In this document: positions 32,908 to 34,515 of the stretch, one piece after another
Numbering within the stretch: position 1 is the first letter of the stretch
Layout of the letters: every line of letters starts with the position of its first letter
DNA from: Clostridiales bacterium
GTDB lineage: Bacteria; Bacillota; Clostridia; Christensenellales; SZUA-584
NCBI GenBank assembly: GCA_029265435.1
Contig: JAJUJH010000011.1
Coordinates: forward strand, 1-34,515
Length of the DNA stretch: 34,515 bases
Direction of reading: 5' to 3'
Position numbers and translations under genes: made by a program
Notes under the pieces: generated by a model
Database searches by the model: none
Told to the model about the DNA's origin: nothing
Seen by the model: only the letters and a program-made list of their open reading frames with translations

Positions 32908-32933
32908 CAAGTAAAAGAGAACCCATTTATAAT
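32905..32933 (+). promoter_or_regulatory. Promoter of the sugar-binding lipoprotein gene
   Basis: A perfect -10 TATAAT (32928-32933) lies 17 bases after a weak -35 TTCCAA. A weak -35 is usual for activator-dependent promoters, which suits the YesN-type regulator. The leader would be about 65 bases. Confidence 0.55.
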
Positions 32934-33002
32934 CCAATCAGACTGCAAAAGGATTATATATTGATGAAAGAAAATTTGTCAATGAAAAAAGGAGGAGAAA
33001 GA

Positions 33003-34355
33003 ATGAAAAAAACATTATTGCTTGTGTTGGCGGCAATCATGGCGTTTTCGCTTGCAGCATGCGGACAGCCTGCAGCAACAAGCGAGACGGCGTCCGCTGA
33101 AACCAGCCAGCAGCCAAGCGCAGCGCCGTCCGAATCGGTATCCGCAAAGCAGGATGTGACGATTACTTTTATGGCCAGTCAGGATTGGGTTCAGGATGCG
33201 GAACTCGCGCTTGCTGAGAAGTTTACCGAACAAACGGGCATAAAAGTGGATTATCAAATCGTTCCTTCCGACCAGTATCCGAATCTGCTTCTGACAAAGC
33301 TCAATTCAGGAGAATGTACGGATATTTTCTGCTCGCAGGCCGGAAGATTCGACATTGTAACGACTCTCAATGTTGAGAAGAATGCGGTGGATTTATCCGG
33401 AGAGGCCTGGGCAAAGACAATTGAAGAAACGGCGGCCACTGAAGTCTCGGTGGATGGCAAGGTGTACGGACAGCCAATGGCGGATACGTCGGCGGTTTGG
33501 GCCATTGCGTATAACAAAAAGATATTCAGCGACCTGAAATTGTCCGTTCCCAAAACATGGGCCGAATTTACGGCGGTTTGCGATGCGATCAAAGCAAAAG
33601 GCATCACGCCTGTTTTCGAGCCTGTATCCGACGGCTGGCACCACGTTCTGTGGTTTGCTGAAATGGGCTGCGCATATGAGAAGACGGAGCCCGGTCTAGT
33701 CGATAAGCTCAATAACAACGAAACCAAGTTTGCCGACAGCGCGGTGATGAAGACGGCTATTGAGCAGATCAAGGAAATGGCGGACAAGGGCTATTGGGGC
33801 GAAAACTACATGGCTGACGTGTATACCGACCAGCCCGCAAAAATGGCTTCGGGTGAATATGCAATGACCATCGCGAATCAAGGGCTCCCGCAGCAGGTGG
33901 CGGATATCGGCGGAGATCTGACCGCGGATGACATCGGATTCTTCGTGATGCCGATTGTTGACAACCAGATGCTCAATGTTAACCCGGTTGGACCCACCCG
34001 ATTCATTTATTCCGGATCTAAAAATATAGAAGCCGCGAAGCAGTACCTCGCGTTCCTTGCGGAGCCTGAAAACCTTCAGTATATGATTGACAATGTGCCG
34101 AAGTTCCAGACGCTTCCCTTCAGCGGCGTTACGCCGAAATACTCCGGTACTGTAAAGGATTTCTATGTCACATATACAAAGCCCGGTACGGTTCTTCAGA
34201 CGGCTGTAAAATATGTGAATCCGCAGTGGATGGAGATGGGAAAAGAGATCGTCAGTGTGATTCAAGGGTCGGAAGATGCGGCAAAAATGCTTGCCAACAT
34301 TGATGCGAACAGAGCTGACCAAGCTCAGGCTGCAAAAGATCCGGCGTGGCAATAA
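33003..34355 (+). CDS. Carbohydrate ABC transporter substrate-binding lipoprotein (family 1)
   Basis: Extracellular solute-binding protein of the family 1 (MalE-like) type, 450 residues. Signal peptide with lipobox LAAC, Ser/Glu/Ala-rich linker, then QDVTITFMASQDWVQDAELA and FTEQTGIKVDYQIVPSDQY. GVTPKYSG/AVKYVNPQW near the end fit the group. I chose the ATG at 33003 after AAAGGAGGAG; the track's 32961 start adds a charged leader. A strong terminator follows, so the cognate permeases are not directly downstream in this transcript. The YesM/YesN pair next to it probably controls it. Confidence 0.92.
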   Translation: MKKTLLLVLAAIMAFSLAACGQPAATSETASAETSQQPSAAPSESVSAKQDVTITFMASQDWVQDAELALAEKFTEQTGIKVDYQIVPSDQYPNLLLTKLNSGECTDIFCSQAGRFDIVTTLNVEKNAVDLSGEAWAKTIEETAATEVSVDGKVYGQPMADTSAVWAIAYNKKIFSDLKLSVPKTWAEFTAVCDAIKAKGITPVFEPVSDGWHHVLWFAEMGCAYEKTEPGLVDKLNNNETKFADSAVMKTAIEQIKEMADKGYWGENYMADVYTDQPAKMASGEYAMTIANQGLPQQVADIGGDLTADDIGFFVMPIVDNQMLNVNPVGPTRFIYSGSKNIEAAKQYLAFLAEPENLQYMIDNVPKFQTLPFSGVTPKYSGTVKDFYVTYTKPGTVLQTAVKYVNPQWMEMGKEIVSVIQGSEDAAKMLANIDANRADQAQAAKDPAWQ

Positions 34356-34369
34356 CGGTTTGCCGGAGA

Positions 34370-34402
34370 ATGGGGCGGGCAAAGCGCTTGCCCCATTTTT
34401 TT
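34370..34402 (+). terminator. Strong intrinsic terminator after the binding-protein gene
   Basis: ATGGGGCGGGC and GCTTGCCCCAT pair over 11 positions (two G-T pairs) around a 5-base loop, and seven T residues follow. It lies 14 bases after the stop. Confidence 0.88.
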
Positions 34403-34515
34403 GGGCTTTAGCACAATAAACCCCCAGTTTTACTGGGGGAATTAAAAGGCTTATAGCAGTAAAAGACCTCCAATGTTAAGATGATACAGGTTCGCCAACC
34501 GTATCAACAAAAAAA
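34403..34515 (+). mobile_element. Probable left end of an IS200/IS605-type element (cut by window edge)
   Basis: CCCCCAG-TTTTA-CTGGGGG (34421-34439) is a perfect hairpin just inside a segment that resembles, from memory, the untranslated left end of clostridial IS200-like elements. The AAGACCTCCAATGTTAAGAT and AGGTTCGCCAACC stretches also fit. No transposase is visible because the window ends. A decayed copy of the first 35 bases is at 28692. Confidence 0.4.

Noticed and set aside
1-34515. CRISPR arrays, tRNA or rRNA genes, prophage genes
   Set aside because: No regularly spaced repeats, cloverleaf-like sequences, rRNA segments or phage structural genes were seen by eye.

Overview
The window looks like a chromosome segment of an anaerobic Firmicute, most likely class Clostridia. 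The signs are a glycine-riboswitch-controlled gcvT-gcvH-gcvPA operon, lipoprotein sugar-binding proteins with LAAC lipoboxes, a YesM/YesN-type two-component system, strong AGGAGG-type ribosome binding sites and intermediate GC content. I cannot assign a genus or species from sequence alone.

Layout. 1-2138 (minus): glycine cleavage operon with promoter, tandem glycine riboswitch and terminator. 2195-4318: a debris zone holding a peroxiredoxin gene fragment, a chemoreceptor lacking its 5' end, and the orphan 3' end of a molybdopterin oxidoreductase gene, joined back to back. 4315-7663 (plus): mobA-like gene, a 2-hydroxyacid dehydrogenase broken by an in-frame TAG, an RpiB/LacA-type isomerase and an MFS transporter. 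8208-8912: intact peroxiredoxin. 9197-28255 (plus): one long co-oriented bacterial microcompartment (BMC) locus. 28306-30336: broken peroxiredoxin pieces around a soluble chemoreceptor and a small hypothetical protein. 30347-34355: YesN/YesM two-component system divergent from a sugar-binding lipoprotein. 34403-34515: a hairpin-bearing sequence resembling the left end of an IS200/IS605-type element, cut by the window edge.

The BMC locus is the main interest. In order it encodes a class II (fuculose-phosphate type) aldolase, a CoA-disulfide-reductase-like flavoprotein, two CoA-transferase-family subunits, a sugar ABC importer (binding protein, double ATPase, permease), a 5-methylthioribose-kinase family protein, a methylthioribose-1-phosphate-isomerase family protein, PduL phosphotransacylase, a BMC-P pentamer, a PduP-type acylating aldehyde dehydrogenase, a PduS-type Fe-S flavoprotein, a PduT-like BMC-T, two near-identical BMC-H proteins alternating with two more BMC-P proteins, a FucU/RbsD mutarotase, DhaK, DhaL and a LacI regulator. 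Kinase + isomerase + aldolase is the signature of the 'DHAP shunt' that salvages 5-deoxyribose or 5-methylthioribose (sugars left from S-adenosylmethionine by-products): aldose -> aldose-1-P -> ketose-1-P -> DHAP + an aldehyde (acetaldehyde or methylthioacetaldehyde). The BMC core would then turn the aldehyde into acyl-CoA and acyl-phosphate inside the shell. My reading is therefore a metabolosome for imported 5-deoxyribose/5-methylthioribose-like sugars. Encapsulation-peptide-like helices on the aldolase, aldehyde dehydrogenase and PduL place aldehyde formation and consumption inside, with kinase and isomerase outside. There is no alcohol dehydrogenase; PduS plus a PduT with its conserved pore cysteine suggest electron export through the shell.

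The locus is flanked by direct copies of peroxiredoxin sequence (intact on the left, broken on the right), and further pieces of a second peroxiredoxin copy lie elsewhere in the window, tiling the gene almost without overlap. This points to past rearrangement around the BMC island.
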